A program made the position numbers and the translations under genes. Shown in pieces: positions 8,459 to 16,572 of a stretch of DNA of 64,000 nucleotides. Below the pieces are notes generated by a model that was not told the DNA's origin, did no database searches, and saw nothing but the letters and a program-made list of their open reading frames with translations. Positions within the stretch are counted from its first letter, which is position 1. Every line of letters begins with the position of its first letter. Origin of the DNA: Geminicoccaceae bacterium (GTDB lineage: Bacteria; Pseudomonadota; Alphaproteobacteria; Geminicoccales; Geminicoccaceae); contig JACKIN010000010.1 of assembly GCA_020638495.1 (NCBI GenBank), positions 1 through 64,000 of the forward strand. The letters run 5' to 3'.

Positions 8459-8842
8459 TCAGACCGTTGGCGGGCCGCGCGCCGGCAGTGGCGGGGCCGT
8501 GGCTCTGGCAGCGGTTCCGGGCGCCGACACGCGGGTGGCGACGGGCGTTGCGACCCTCGGCAGGCGCAGGGCCGGGGCGGTCGGCAGCAGCGCCGGACCG
8601 TGCAGCCGGGCGACACAGGCCGTGCAATGCAGGCCCTGCCGGTCGGTCTCCTGCACCGGCGTGCCGTCGGCGTAGATGCGGAGCAGGCCGCTGCCGGTGC
8701 AGATGACGAGGACAGGCCCCGTGGGCCCGACCTCCGCCCTGACCGGCTGCAGGCCGAGCCACGGCTGGGCGAGCTGCAGCAGCAGCGCCACGAGCGCCGC
8801 CCTGCCCGCCCATCGCCCGCCATATCGCCGCGCCTGCCGCAT
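8459..8842 (-). CDS. DUF2946-like small membrane protein
   Basis: A 127-residue protein with one hydrophobic N-terminal helix (RAALVALLLQLAQPWLGL), an export-like region, the segment PTGPVLVICTGSGLLRIYADG and a CxxC pair in LHCTACVA near residue 73, ending in a Pro/Ala-rich tail. This layout matches DUF2946 proteins, which often sit beside PCuAC and TonB-receptor genes for copper. It lies 93 bp upstream of the PCuAC gene on the same strand. Family assignment is by pattern only, and the function is unknown. Confidence 0.6.
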   Translation of the reverse strand: MRQARRYGGRWAGRAALVALLLQLAQPWLGLQPVRAEVGPTGPVLVICTGSGLLRIYADGTPVQETDRQGLHCTACVARLHGPALLPTAPALRLPRVATPVATRVSAPGTAARATAPPLPARGPPTV

Positions 8843-8928
8843 CGCTTCCCGGGAGCCTAGTCAACCGCTCCAGTCTGGACGGTGGCGGGGTCTGGCGGAA
8901 GTGACGAAACGTCCGGGGTCGAGGATTC

Positions 8929-10242
8929 CTACGGCCTGAACGTGTCGCGGATGGGACCCAGCGCCTGGGCGTGCGCCTCGAAGCCCTCGTAGCGGGCCAG
9001 CACCGCCGCGTGACGGGCCGGCTCGGCGAAGCCGGCGCGGGTGACGTGGCCGAGGCTGGTGCGCTTCATGAAGTCCTGCACGCCGAGCGCGGAGAAGGTG
9101 CGGGCCCAGCCGCCGGTGGGCAGGACGCAGTCGGGGCCGAGGCAGAAATTGGCGATGGTCATGGGCGTGTTCTCGCCGAGCAGGATCTCGCCGGCATCGG
9201 TGATCGCACCGAGGTGCTGCATGGGCTCCTTCGAGAGGATCTCGAGGTGCTCGGGCGCGTAGTCGTTGGTGAAGCGGACCGCTTCGTCCCATGAGGGGGC
9301 GAGGACGATGCCGCCGCACTTGCCGCCGAGGACGGCCTCGATGTAGCCCCGGCGCTCCGCGCCCAGATTGGCGATCAGCTCGGGCAGGCGGGCGCGGGCG
9401 CGCTCGGCGACCTCACGGCTGTCGGTGACGAGATAGGCGCTGCTGTCGGCGCCGTGCTCGGCCTCGATCAGGAGGTCGAGGGCGGCGATGTCGGGGTTGG
9501 CCGTGGCGTCGGCGAGGACGATGGATTCGGACGGGCCGGCCGGCAGGCCGGTATCGATCCGGTCCGCCAGATGCCGCTTGGCGGCGACCACCCAGGGGCT
9601 GCCGGGACCGACGATCTTCGCCACCTTCGGGATGGTGGCCGTGCCGTAGGCGGCAGCCGCCACGGCGACGGCCCCGCCGACGCGAAAGACGCGGCGCACG
9701 CCGGCCATGCGGGCGGCGTGGAGCGAGGCGGCGTCGATGCCGCCCTCCGGGGTCGGCGGGGTGAGGACGATGATCTCGGCCACGCCCGCGACGACGGCCG
9801 GGATGGTGGTCATCATCATGACCGAGGGGAAGGCGCCCTTGCCGCGCGGCACGTAGCAGGCGACCGAGCGGATCGGCGACCAGCGCTCGCCGGCGAAAGC
9901 GCCCTTCTGGATCTCCATCAGCCACATGTCCTCGGGCTTCTGGCGCTCGTGGAAGCGGCGGATGTTGTCCGTGGCGTAGGCGATGGCGTCCTTGACGTCC
10001 TGGTCGAGCGCCGCGTCGGCGGCGGCGAACTCGGCCTCGGTCGCCTCGAGCCCGGCGGGGTCGAGGGTGACACCGTCGATCTCGCGGGCGAGCTCGGCGA
10101 TGGCAGCGTCGCCGCCGTCGCGCACGCGGTCGACGATCCGGGCCACGGGCTGCATGAAGGCGGAGAGGTCGGCCTCGGTGCGCAGCAGGAGGGCCTCGCG
10201 CTCGGCGGTGGAGAGCTGGTCGAGCTCGAAGAGATTGATCAT
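8929..10242 (-). CDS. HisD-family NAD-dependent dehydrogenase, probably catabolic rather than histidine biosynthesis
   Basis: A 437-residue protein with the histidinol-dehydrogenase fold: KIVGPGSPWVVAAKR, LPAGPSESIVLADA, the catalytic pair Glu331-His332 in NDYAPEHLEI, and VLPTGGWARTFSALGV. By motif alignment to E. coli HisD, zinc ligand Gln259 is Glu260 here, His262 is His263, Asp360 is Asn365 and His419 is His424; substrate residue His367 is Cys372. These changes, and its place last in an ABC transporter operon, argue against histidine biosynthesis. HisD paralogues such as HpsN (sulfopropanediol 3-dehydrogenase) show that this fold oxidises other alcohols. The start is the ATG at 10242; a longer frame to 11070 runs through the permease gene. 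The substrate is unproven. Confidence 0.8.
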   Translation of the reverse strand: MINLFELDQLSTAEREALLLRTEADLSAFMQPVARIVDRVRDGGDAAIAELAREIDGVTLDPAGLEATEAEFAAADAALDQDVKDAIAYATDNIRRFHERQKPEDMWLMEIQKGAFAGERWSPIRSVACYVPRGKGAFPSVMMMTTIPAVVAGVAEIIVLTPPTPEGGIDAASLHAARMAGVRRVFRVGGAVAVAAAAYGTATIPKVAKIVGPGSPWVVAAKRHLADRIDTGLPAGPSESIVLADATANPDIAALDLLIEAEHGADSSAYLVTDSREVAERARARLPELIANLGAERRGYIEAVLGGKCGGIVLAPSWDEAVRFTNDYAPEHLEILSKEPMQHLGAITDAGEILLGENTPMTIANFCLGPDCVLPTGGWARTFSALGVQDFMKRTSLGHVTRAGFAEPARHAAVLARYEGFEAHAQALGPIRDTFRP

Positions 10243-10250
10243 GGGCTGCG

Positions 10251-11054
10251 TCAGCTCCGCTTGGACTCGAGGAGGATGCCGAGGCCGACGAGGCGGTCGA
10301 GCAGCCAGATCGCGATCACGGCGATCAGCAGGTAGACGACCGAGACGGCGGCGAGGTCGGGCGTGATGATGTTGCGGATGGCGTTGTAGACGAGGACCGG
10401 CAAGGTGACGATGCGCGCGTCGACCAGCATCAGGCTGACCAGGAACTCGTTGACGGCGAGGATGAACATGACCAGCGCCCCGGTCAGGATGCCGGGTGCC
10501 ACGGCCGGCAGGGTGACGGTGAAGAAGGTGTGGGTGGGCGGTGCGCCGCAGTTCATGGCGGCGTTCTCGAGGTCGGGGTCGAGGTGGTTCACCGACGCCG
10601 CCACCGCCCAGATCATGAAGGGCAGGTTGATGACGCAGGCGGCGAGCCCGACCGGCCAGACCTGCCCCAGCATGCCCATGCGACCGAAGAGCAGCATGAG
10701 CGCGATGCCGGAGACGACCAATGGCACGGTGAACGGCAGCAGGAGATAGAGCTGAAGGCCCGTGGGATAGCGGATGCGCCAGCGCGCGAGGGCGAGCGCG
10801 GCGAGCGTGCCGGCCGGGATCGCCAGTGCTGTGCAGACGAGGCCGACCTGCAGCGAGCGGCCGAGGGCGGCGAGGAACTCGGGCCTGGTGAGCAGCACAC
10901 CGTACCAGCGGAGCGAGAAACCCTCGGGCGGGAAGGCCACCATGTTGCCGCTGGTGAACGAGATGACGACGACGACCAGCGTCGGCACGGCGAGGAAGAC
11001 GAGGTCGAAGGCGACGACCAGGCCGAGCAGCAGGGTGAAGGGCGAGCGCTGCAT
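10251..11054 (-). CDS. ABC transporter permease (PotC-like)
   Basis: A 267-residue inner-membrane protein with about six helices, starting MQRSPFTLLLGLVVAFDLVFLAVPTL. The BPD-transport permease EAA loop is seen as ENAAMNCGAPPTHTFFTVTLPAVAPGI near residue 168. The second permease of polyamine/iron-type (PotC) importers has this arrangement. Its ATG overlaps the TGA of the upstream permease by one base, fixing the start. The HisD-like gene begins 8 bp after its stop. It presumably forms the channel with the other permease, the ATPase at 14553 and the binding protein at 13424. Confidence 0.88.
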   Translation of the reverse strand: MQRSPFTLLLGLVVAFDLVFLAVPTLVVVVISFTSGNMVAFPPEGFSLRWYGVLLTRPEFLAALGRSLQVGLVCTALAIPAGTLAALALARWRIRYPTGLQLYLLLPFTVPLVVSGIALMLLFGRMGMLGQVWPVGLAACVINLPFMIWAVAASVNHLDPDLENAAMNCGAPPTHTFFTVTLPAVAPGILTGALVMFILAVNEFLVSLMLVDARIVTLPVLVYNAIRNIITPDLAAVSVVYLLIAVIAIWLLDRLVGLGILLESKRS

Positions 11055-12034
11055 CAGCCGCGCCGCACATAGCCGAGCGTGCCGAGCCCGAAGAGGGCGA
11101 GCATGATGCCGGCGATGGTGGTGCCGGCGAGGGTCAGGAGGATGGCGAGGGCGCTGCCGAGGCCTGGATCGCTGAGCGAGAAGAAGGCGTCGTAGATGGC
11201 GTTGGCGATGAAGTCGTTGCGGCCGCCGCCCATGATCGCCGGCATGGCGAAGTCGGTGAGCGTGAGGGTGAAGACGACGACCGCGGCGGCGACGAGGCCC
11301 GGGCGGACCAGGGGCAGGACGATGTGGCGGAAGGTGCGCGCCGGGCTGGCGCCGAGGCTGCCGGAGGCGAGCTCGATCTCCTCGGGCACCGCGGTGAAGG
11401 CCGGGGCCAGCATCAGCACGGCAAACGGCAGCATGTACTGGACGAGGCCGAGCACGACGCCCGGCAGGGTGTAGAGGATCGTCACCGGTGGCAGGCCGAG
11501 CCAGCCGAGCACGGCATTGGCGAGGCCCTGGTTGCCCAGCACCACGAGCCAGCCATAGGCGCGCACCACCTGGCCGATGAAGAAGGGCAGGAAGAGCGAG
11601 ACGAGCAGGAGCTTCTTCAGCCAGGGCCGGGGCGTGCGGACCATGAGCCAGGCGTAAGGCAGGGCGAGCAGGAGGCTGAGGACGGTGACGACGAGGGCGG
11701 CCCCCATCGTCCGGGCCGCGAGCCAAGTGTAGACGGGACGTTCCCAGAGGGTGTGAAAATTGGCGAGCGTCCAGTCCTCGCCGGGACGGAAGGTGGCGCG
11801 GTCGAGCTGGCGCAGCGAGGTGTCGAGCAAGGGCACGATGCCGGCGACGAGGAGGAAGGTGAGGAGCAGCGCCGGGAGGAGGAAGAGCCAGGGGGTGAGG
11901 CCGCCGGCGCCCCTGGGGAAGAGGGTCGCACGCACCCCTTCCAGGCCGTCGAGCAGGCGCAGGCCGAGCGTGCGGGCAGGCGCGGATTGTTCTTCGGCCG
12001 GCGGGGCGCTAGGTACGGTGCCACGAGGCTTCAA
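11054..12034 (-). CDS. ABC transporter permease (PotB-like)
   Basis: A 326-residue membrane protein. It has an N-terminal cytoplasmic tail of about 45 residues, a first helix at LTPWLFLLPALLLTFLLVAGIVPLL, and five more helices. The EAA loop is ELASGSLGASPARTFRHIVLPLVRPG near residue 222, the coupling helix that contacts the ATPase. It is the first permease of a PotB/PotC pair and ends in a one-base overlap with the second. Its start lies 50 bp from the divergent ClpP-like gene, so this half of the operon has lost contiguity with the ATPase and binding-protein genes and may rely on its own promoter. Confidence 0.88.
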   Translation of the reverse strand: MKPRGTVPSAPPAEEQSAPARTLGLRLLDGLEGVRATLFPRGAGGLTPWLFLLPALLLTFLLVAGIVPLLDTSLRQLDRATFRPGEDWTLANFHTLWERPVYTWLAARTMGAALVVTVLSLLLALPYAWLMVRTPRPWLKKLLLVSLFLPFFIGQVVRAYGWLVVLGNQGLANAVLGWLGLPPVTILYTLPGVVLGLVQYMLPFAVLMLAPAFTAVPEEIELASGSLGASPARTFRHIVLPLVRPGLVAAAVVVFTLTLTDFAMPAIMGGGRNDFIANAIYDAFFSLSDPGLGSALAILLTLAGTTIAGIMLALFGLGTLGYVRRG

Positions 12035-12084
12035 AGGCCGGCGCTCAACTGCGGGTGGCTGGCCGCCAAGGGAGATTCCATTCG

Positions 12085-12681
12085 ATGTGGCTGGACGACG
12101 AGGACGAGAAGAAGAAGCCCGACGATGGCGCCAAGGCGGGCGGCATGCTCGAGGAGCGGCTGTTCAAGAGCCGCACCATCCTGATCGCCGGCCAGGTCGA
12201 GCACAAGATGGCGAAGCTGGTGGCGGCCCAGCTCCTGGCGCTGGCCGACGACGGCGACGACTGGATCAACGTCTTCGTCAGCTCGCCCGGCGGGCACGTC
12301 GAATCCGGCGACATGATCTACGACATGCTGAAGTTCGTGGGCCCCAGGGTCCGGACGATCGGCACGGGCTGGGTCGCCTCGGCGGGTGCGCTGATCTTCG
12401 TCGGCGCGGCGAGGGAGAACCGCTTCTGCCTGCCGAACACGCGCTTTTTGCTGCACCAGCCGTCGGGCGGGATGATGGGGTCGGCGTCGGATATCGGCAT
12501 CCAGGCCGAGCAGATCATCAAGATGCGCGAAAGGCTGAACCGCATCTTCGCCAACGAGACCGGCCAGCCGATCGAGCGGATCGCCAAGGACACCGACCGC
12601 GACCACTGGATGTTCCCCGAGGAGGCCATGGCCTACGGCCTCTTGCACAAGGTGATCCGGACGAAGGGCGAGCTGGGCTAG
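12085..12681 (+). CDS. ClpP-like serine protease
   Basis: A 198-residue protein with the ClpP catalytic triad: Ser99 in GWVASAGALIF, His124 in FLLHQPSGG, and the aspartate of the DTDRDHWM segment near residue 170. The VSSPGG oxyanion region is near residue 65. An acidic, charged N-terminus (WLDDEDEKKKPDD) replaces the usual short propeptide. No ClpX or trigger factor gene is adjacent, unlike the housekeeping clpP operon, so this is probably a secondary ClpP paralogue. The ATG at 12085 was preferred to an upstream start at 12055 because family homology begins here. It lies inside a transporter operon on the opposite strand and converges on vapC with a 4-bp overlap. Confidence 0.88.
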   Translation: MWLDDEDEKKKPDDGAKAGGMLEERLFKSRTILIAGQVEHKMAKLVAAQLLALADDGDDWINVFVSSPGGHVESGDMIYDMLKFVGPRVRTIGTGWVASAGALIFVGAARENRFCLPNTRFLLHQPSGGMMGSASDIGIQAEQIIKMRERLNRIFANETGQPIERIAKDTDRDHWMFPEEAMAYGLLHKVIRTKGELG

Positions 12682-13067
12682 CACGGGATGACGGTGTCGC
12701 TGTAGGCGGCGAGCCTGCGGTCGGCGGTGACGAGCCGCAGCGGCTCGGTCAGCGCCTGGGCGATCAGGAGGCGGTCGAAGGGATCGCCGTGATGATGCGG
12801 CAGCGTGCCGACGGCCGCGGCGTGCTCGGGTGTGATTGAGAGGAGGGTGTAACCGATGGTGCGGCAGTGCCGGACTGCCTCACTGGCCGAGAAGGGCGGA
12901 GCTGATGGCTTTCGTAGTGGGAATTTGATCGCTATTTCCCAAATGCTGACGGACGAGACGAAGATATCGTTGCTCCCGGCCGCCAGCATCTCACGCATCT
13001 GCCCGCTCAGCCTCTCTGAGCCAGAGATCGACCAGATCGCTATTTGAGTATCAAGGAGAAGCTTCAC
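12678..13067 (-). CDS. vapC: VapC-like PIN domain toxin
   Basis: A 129-residue PIN-domain nuclease of a type II toxin-antitoxin pair. Acidic metal-site residues are visible: Asp6 in LLLDTQIAIW, Glu in SSVSIWEIAIKF near residue 44, Asp in HHGDPFDRLLIAQAL and Asp in RLVTADRRLAAY. VapC toxins cut tRNA or rRNA in the cytoplasm when the antitoxin is degraded. It overlaps the antitoxin gene by 4 bp (ATGA). Codon use is slightly less GC-rich than its neighbours, which fits horizontal acquisition. Confidence 0.88.
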   Translation of the reverse strand: MKLLLDTQIAIWSISGSERLSGQMREMLAAGSNDIFVSSVSIWEIAIKFPLRKPSAPPFSASEAVRHCRTIGYTLLSITPEHAAAVGTLPHHHGDPFDRLLIAQALTEPLRLVTADRRLAAYSDTVIPC

Positions 13068-13318
13068 TCCTCTTCGCCGAAGAACATTTTATAGATTTCA
13101 TCGTTGGTGGAATCGAACTCTTCCTGACTCGTGGAGGGATACTTGCCGTCGAGGAAGCCGATCGGCCGCCTTTTCGTCTTCTCCACGCCGATCGGCACCA
13201 GCTTCGCCGCCGGCTTGCCGTTACGGGCGATGACGATCTCCGCTTCGGCGCCGCTCTCGACGGCCTCGACGAGCTTCGAGAGCTGCGTCTTCGCTTCCAA
13301 CATGTTCACGGTGTGCAC
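13064..13318 (-). CDS. vapB: Phd/YefM-type antitoxin
   Basis: An 84-residue antitoxin: N-terminal DNA-binding Phd/YefM fold (NMLEAKTQLSKLVEAVESG, then IVIARNGKPAAKLVPI) and a C-terminal toxin-neutralising tail (SQEEFDSTNDEIYKMFFGEEE). The GTG at 13318 was chosen because AAGGAG lies 8 bp upstream. The longer frame to 13375 has no such site. Phd-type antitoxins with their toxin bind and repress their own promoter, so autoregulation is likely. The pair sits between the binding-protein gene and the ClpP-like gene. Confidence 0.87.
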   Translation of the reverse strand: MHTVNMLEAKTQLSKLVEAVESGAEAEIVIARNGKPAAKLVPIGVEKTKRRPIGFLDGKYPSTSQEEFDSTNDEIYKMFFGEEE

Positions 13319-13389
13319 GGCGGGGGCTCCTTGGCTAACCTTGGCTAATCTAGTCGCCGAGGTGGCCAATCGCAAGTCCCGAGGGGGCG

Positions 13390-13416
13390 CATGGGGGAGG
13401 CCACGCCTCCCCCATG
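13390..13416. terminator. Hairpin terminator after the ABC binding-protein gene
   Basis: A perfect 12-bp inverted repeat, CATGGGGGAGGC with a CAC loop, starts 7 bp beyond the binding-protein stop and ends about 70 bp before the antitoxin start. It would isolate the ATPase and binding-protein genes from the vapBC pair. No T-run is visible. Confidence 0.65.
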
Positions 13417-13423
13417 ATCCGGC

Positions 13424-14524
13424 CTATCCCTGCATGATCTCCTGGAACTTCTGGAACCAGTCGCTCTCGTTCTCGACCAGGATCCGGGTCGGGACGGAGA
13501 TGAGGCGGGCGAAGTCCTCGGGGGTTTGCGGGTAGGCGGGATCGCCGGCGAGGTCGGCGGGGGCGGTGAGGCCGGGGCGGAGGCCGGGCAGGCCGAGCAG
13601 GCTCGTCCATTCCTGCTGGGCGGCCTGGCTCATGGCGAAGTTGACGTATTCCTTCGCCCAATGGAGCTCGTTCCCGGGCAGGCCCTTGGGGATCCACATG
13701 CCGTCGGTGTCGACCTTGGCGCCCTCCTCCGGCACGGTCCAGGAGACGGCGATGCCGTTCTGCTTCGCCGCCCGGGCGTTGGACAGGATGGTGCAGGCGA
13801 TGTCGATCTCGCCGTTCTGGAACCAGGCGGTGAAGTCCGGGTCCTCGCCGAGCAGCGGCTCCTGCGCACTGAGCTCGCGGATGAACGCCCAGCAGGGCTC
13901 CATGTCGTCGGGAATGCCCTCGAGCGTGCCGCCGCCGGCGATCTGCGCCGCCGGGTGGAAGCCGATGCCGTCGTTGTAGAGGGCGACCCGGCCCTTGAAG
14001 CGCGGCTCCAGCATTTCCCGCCAGCTCACGGGCGGGCCATCGGGGAAGGCCTCGTCGCGATAGGCGAGGACGTAGACATAGGAGTACATGTTGATCATCG
14101 GCACGCCGTCGAAGCCGGCGGGCGTGGCCGCGGGCAGCATGTCGGCGAGGTTCGGAAGATCGCCCAGATCCTCGGTGACGCCCCGGAGCGACGACTTGGT
14201 GGCGTTGGTCGAGGTGTCCCAGTTGACGTGGATCGGCGGCACGCGGCCCTGGTCGACGGCGGCCCAGATGCGCGGGCGGATCTCGTTGTCCTCGGTGAGG
14301 TCGTGGCGGATGGCGATGCCGGTGGCCTCGGTGAAGGGCTGCGAGACACCCTTGTCGAGCGCCTCGACCCAGACGCCGCCCCAGGCACGGACGATGAGCT
14401 CGGCGGGCTTCTCCTGGGCCATGGCCGGCCGGCGCCAGAGCCAGGGCGTGGCGAGGGCGGTGGTGCCGAGGCCGGCCGCCTGGAGCAGGCGGCGGCGGCC
14501 GATGGTGGTGAGCGGCTTCGTCAT
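13424..14524 (-). CDS. ABC transporter substrate-binding protein (PotD-like), Tat-type signal
   Basis: A 366-residue periplasmic binding protein. The N-terminus MTKPLTTIGRRRLLQAAGLG carries a twin-arginine-like motif, and cleavage is expected after AMAQ. The mature part follows the PotD/AfuA layout: LIVRAWGGVWVEAL, INMYSYVYVLAYRDEAF, RFKGRVALYNDGIGF, DFTAWFQNGEIDIACT and GMWIPKGLPGNELHWAKEYVNF. It lies 28 bp downstream of the ATPase gene in one operon and is followed by a hairpin. The ligand is not readable; the co-encoded HisD-like dehydrogenase and SDR suggest a small polyol, amino-alcohol or sulfonate rather than a polyamine. Confidence 0.87.
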   Translation of the reverse strand: MTKPLTTIGRRRLLQAAGLGTTALATPWLWRRPAMAQEKPAELIVRAWGGVWVEALDKGVSQPFTEATGIAIRHDLTEDNEIRPRIWAAVDQGRVPPIHVNWDTSTNATKSSLRGVTEDLGDLPNLADMLPAATPAGFDGVPMINMYSYVYVLAYRDEAFPDGPPVSWREMLEPRFKGRVALYNDGIGFHPAAQIAGGGTLEGIPDDMEPCWAFIRELSAQEPLLGEDPDFTAWFQNGEIDIACTILSNARAAKQNGIAVSWTVPEEGAKVDTDGMWIPKGLPGNELHWAKEYVNFAMSQAAQQEWTSLLGLPGLRPGLTAPADLAGDPAYPQTPEDFARLISVPTRILVENESDWFQKFQEIMQG

Positions 14525-14552
14525 CGAGGGTTCCCTTCCGTCGTTGTGTCGT

Positions 14553-15617
14553 TCAGTCGGTGAAAAGCAGAAGATGGGCGGACGACCAGCCGATCGTCAC
14601 GATATCACCCGGGCTGTGCCGGCCGTGGCCTTCGGGGTCGTGGTCGAAGAGCTGGAGCCGGGCATTGCCGAGCCCGTCGACCCGGACCTCATAGAGGATG
14701 CGGTCGCCCTCGAACACGACCTCGGTGACGGTGGCCGGGAACTGCGTCTCGGCGACGGCACCGGGGGCGAGCAGGCGGAGCTTCTCGGCGCGGAGGGCCG
14801 CCGTGACCCGGGCACCGGTGGCGACATTGCCGGTGCCGCTCAGCTCCGCTCCTCCTATCCGCACGACCCGGCGCTCGCCCTCGGCGCGCAGGACCTCGGC
14901 GTCGAGGAAGTTGGTGAGGCCGAGAAAGCCGGCGACGAAGCGGTTGGCGGGATTGCCGTAGGTCTCGGCCGGCGGGGCGGACTGCTGGACCCGGCCCTGA
15001 TGCATGACCATCACCTCGTCCGACATGACGAGCGCCTCGCGCTGGTCGTGGGTGACGTTGATGGTGGTCACACCCAGCTCCTGCTGGATGCGGCGGAACT
15101 CGAGCTGCATGTCCTCCCGGAGCTTGCGGTCGAGGGCCGCGAGCGGCTCGTCGAGGAGGAGGATGTCCGGCTCGAAGACGAGGGCGCGGGCGATGGCGAC
15201 GCGCTGCTGCTGGCCGCCGGAAAGCTCGTGCGGCCGCCGCCCGCCCATGCCGGGCAGGCGGACCAGCTCGAGATAGCGCTCGACCCGCTCGGCGATGCCG
15301 GCGGCCGGAAAGCGCCGCATGCGGAGCGGGTAGGCGACGTTGTCGAAGGCGGAGAGGTGCGGGAAGAGGGCGAGCCTCTGGAACACCATGCCGATCGAGC
15401 GGCGCCAGGGCGGGACACTCTCGACGGCGGCGCCGTTGACCTCGATGCGCCCGGTGGTGGGGGCGATGAAGCCCGCGATCATGCGCAGCAGCGTGGTCTT
15501 GCCGCAGCCCGAGGGGCCGAGGATGGTGAGGAAGCGGCCGGCCGCGAGGTCGAGCGACACGGCGTCGACCGCCACCGTCCCGCCGAACGTCTTGCCGACG
15601 CCTGAAAGCCGCACCAT
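14553..15617 (-). CDS. ABC transporter ATP-binding protein (PotA-like)
   Basis: A 354-residue ATPase: Walker A GPSGCGKTT near residue 35, Q-loop FQRLALFPHL, signature LSGGQQQRVAIARAL, Walker B ILLLDEPLAALD, H-loop THDQREAL, followed by a C-terminal TOBE regulatory domain from about residue 240. It energises import through the two permeases at 10251-12034. The ATG at 15617 begins MVRLSGVGKTFGG. A GTG three codons earlier (15626) is equally possible and closer to an AGAGGTGA ribosome site. It is divergent from the SDR gene across a 178-bp gap that must hold both promoters. Confidence 0.88.
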   Translation of the reverse strand: MVRLSGVGKTFGGTVAVDAVSLDLAAGRFLTILGPSGCGKTTLLRMIAGFIAPTTGRIEVNGAAVESVPPWRRSIGMVFQRLALFPHLSAFDNVAYPLRMRRFPAAGIAERVERYLELVRLPGMGGRRPHELSGGQQQRVAIARALVFEPDILLLDEPLAALDRKLREDMQLEFRRIQQELGVTTINVTHDQREALVMSDEVMVMHQGRVQQSAPPAETYGNPANRFVAGFLGLTNFLDAEVLRAEGERRVVRIGGAELSGTGNVATGARVTAALRAEKLRLLAPGAVAETQFPATVTEVVFEGDRILYEVRVDGLGNARLQLFDHDPEGHGRHSPGDIVTIGWSSAHLLLFTD

Positions 15618-15795
15618 GGGGTGCACGCGGTCACCTCTGCCGGAGTGGGAAAACCGTCGGCAGGGTGCCGGGAGAGAGGCCGCCCGACAAGGGGGCGAGA
15701 TCGCCTCAGGCGACACGCCGCACCTTGCGGGCGGGCCGGCGTGCGTGCAGCCTCTGCCGCCTGACCCCAGCTCCCTGCCGGACCGGAGTGCCGCC

Positions 15796-16572
15796 ATGAT
15801 CGACGCCGTCGACGCCAGTTTCGACCTGAAGGGCCGCCGTGCCCTCGTCACCGGGGCCAGCCGGGGGATCGGCGAGGCGCTGGCCATCGGGCTCGCCCGG
15901 TTCGGGGCGGACGTGGCGGTGACGGCGCGCGACGTGGCCGGGCTCGCCGACGTGGTGGCGGCGATCGAGGAGCAGGGGCGAAAGGCGGTGCCGGTCGCCA
16001 TGGAGGCACGTTCGGTCGACGGCATAAGGCGCGGCGTGGCCGAGGCGGCGGCAGCGCTGGGTGGGCTCGACCTCGTGGTCGTCAACGCCGGCACCGAGGA
16101 GGTCTGCGCCTCGCTCGAGGTCGAGGAGGGTCTCTGGGACCGGATCCACGAGACCAACCTGAAGGGCGCCTTCTTCACCGCCCAGGCGGCGGCCCGGCTG
16201 ATGGGCGCGGCGGAGGGCGGCACCATCCTCAACATCTGCTCGCTCACCTCGGCGGTGGGCGTGCCGACGGCCGCACCCTACGGCGCCTCGAAGGCCGGGC
16301 TGCTCGGCCTGACCCGGACGCTGGCGACGGAGTGGGCGCCGCTCGGGATCAGGGTGAACGCCATCGGCCCCGGCTATTTCCGCACAGCGCTGACCGAGAT
16401 GTTCTATGCGGACGAGGCCTGGCAGCGGGCCATGCTGGCGAAGATCCCGGCGGGGCGGTTCGGCGATCTGCGCGATCTCGTCGGCAGTGCCGTCTTCCTC
16501 GCCTCGGACGCGGCACGCTACGTCACCGGCCAGATCCTCTATGTCGACGGCGGCTACATGGCGTCCATCTGA
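15796..16572 (+). CDS. Short-chain dehydrogenase/reductase
   Basis: A 258-residue classical SDR. The Rossmann motif TGASRGIG is at 19-26, NAG at 97-99, and the catalytic Ser149, Tyr162 and Lys166 are in ICSLTSAVG and PYGASKAG. The C-terminus has the usual VTGQILYVDGGY. It resembles gluconate 5-dehydrogenase or 3-oxoacyl reductase-type enzymes; the substrate cannot be told. It is divergent from the PotABCD-like operon that ends with the HisD-like dehydrogenase. An inference is that SDR and HisD-like enzyme act in turn on the imported compound. The 3' end overlaps psuG by 19 bp tail to tail. Confidence 0.87.
   Translation: MIDAVDASFDLKGRRALVTGASRGIGEALAIGLARFGADVAVTARDVAGLADVVAAIEEQGRKAVPVAMEARSVDGIRRGVAEAAAALGGLDLVVVNAGTEEVCASLEVEEGLWDRIHETNLKGAFFTAQAAARLMGAAEGGTILNICSLTSAVGVPTAAPYGASKAGLLGLTRTLATEWAPLGIRVNAIGPGYFRTALTEMFYADEAWQRAMLAKIPAGRFGDLRDLVGSAVFLASDAARYVTGQILYVDGGYMASI

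Noticed and set aside
8929..10242. Ordinary biosynthetic hisD
   Set aside because: Changes at the metal and substrate positions and the transporter context argue against it, though the fold is the same.
8929..11070. Apparent permease-HisD fusion of 713 codons
   Set aside because: The N-terminal 276 codons are out-of-phase translation of the permease gene. HisD homology starts at the ATG at 10242.
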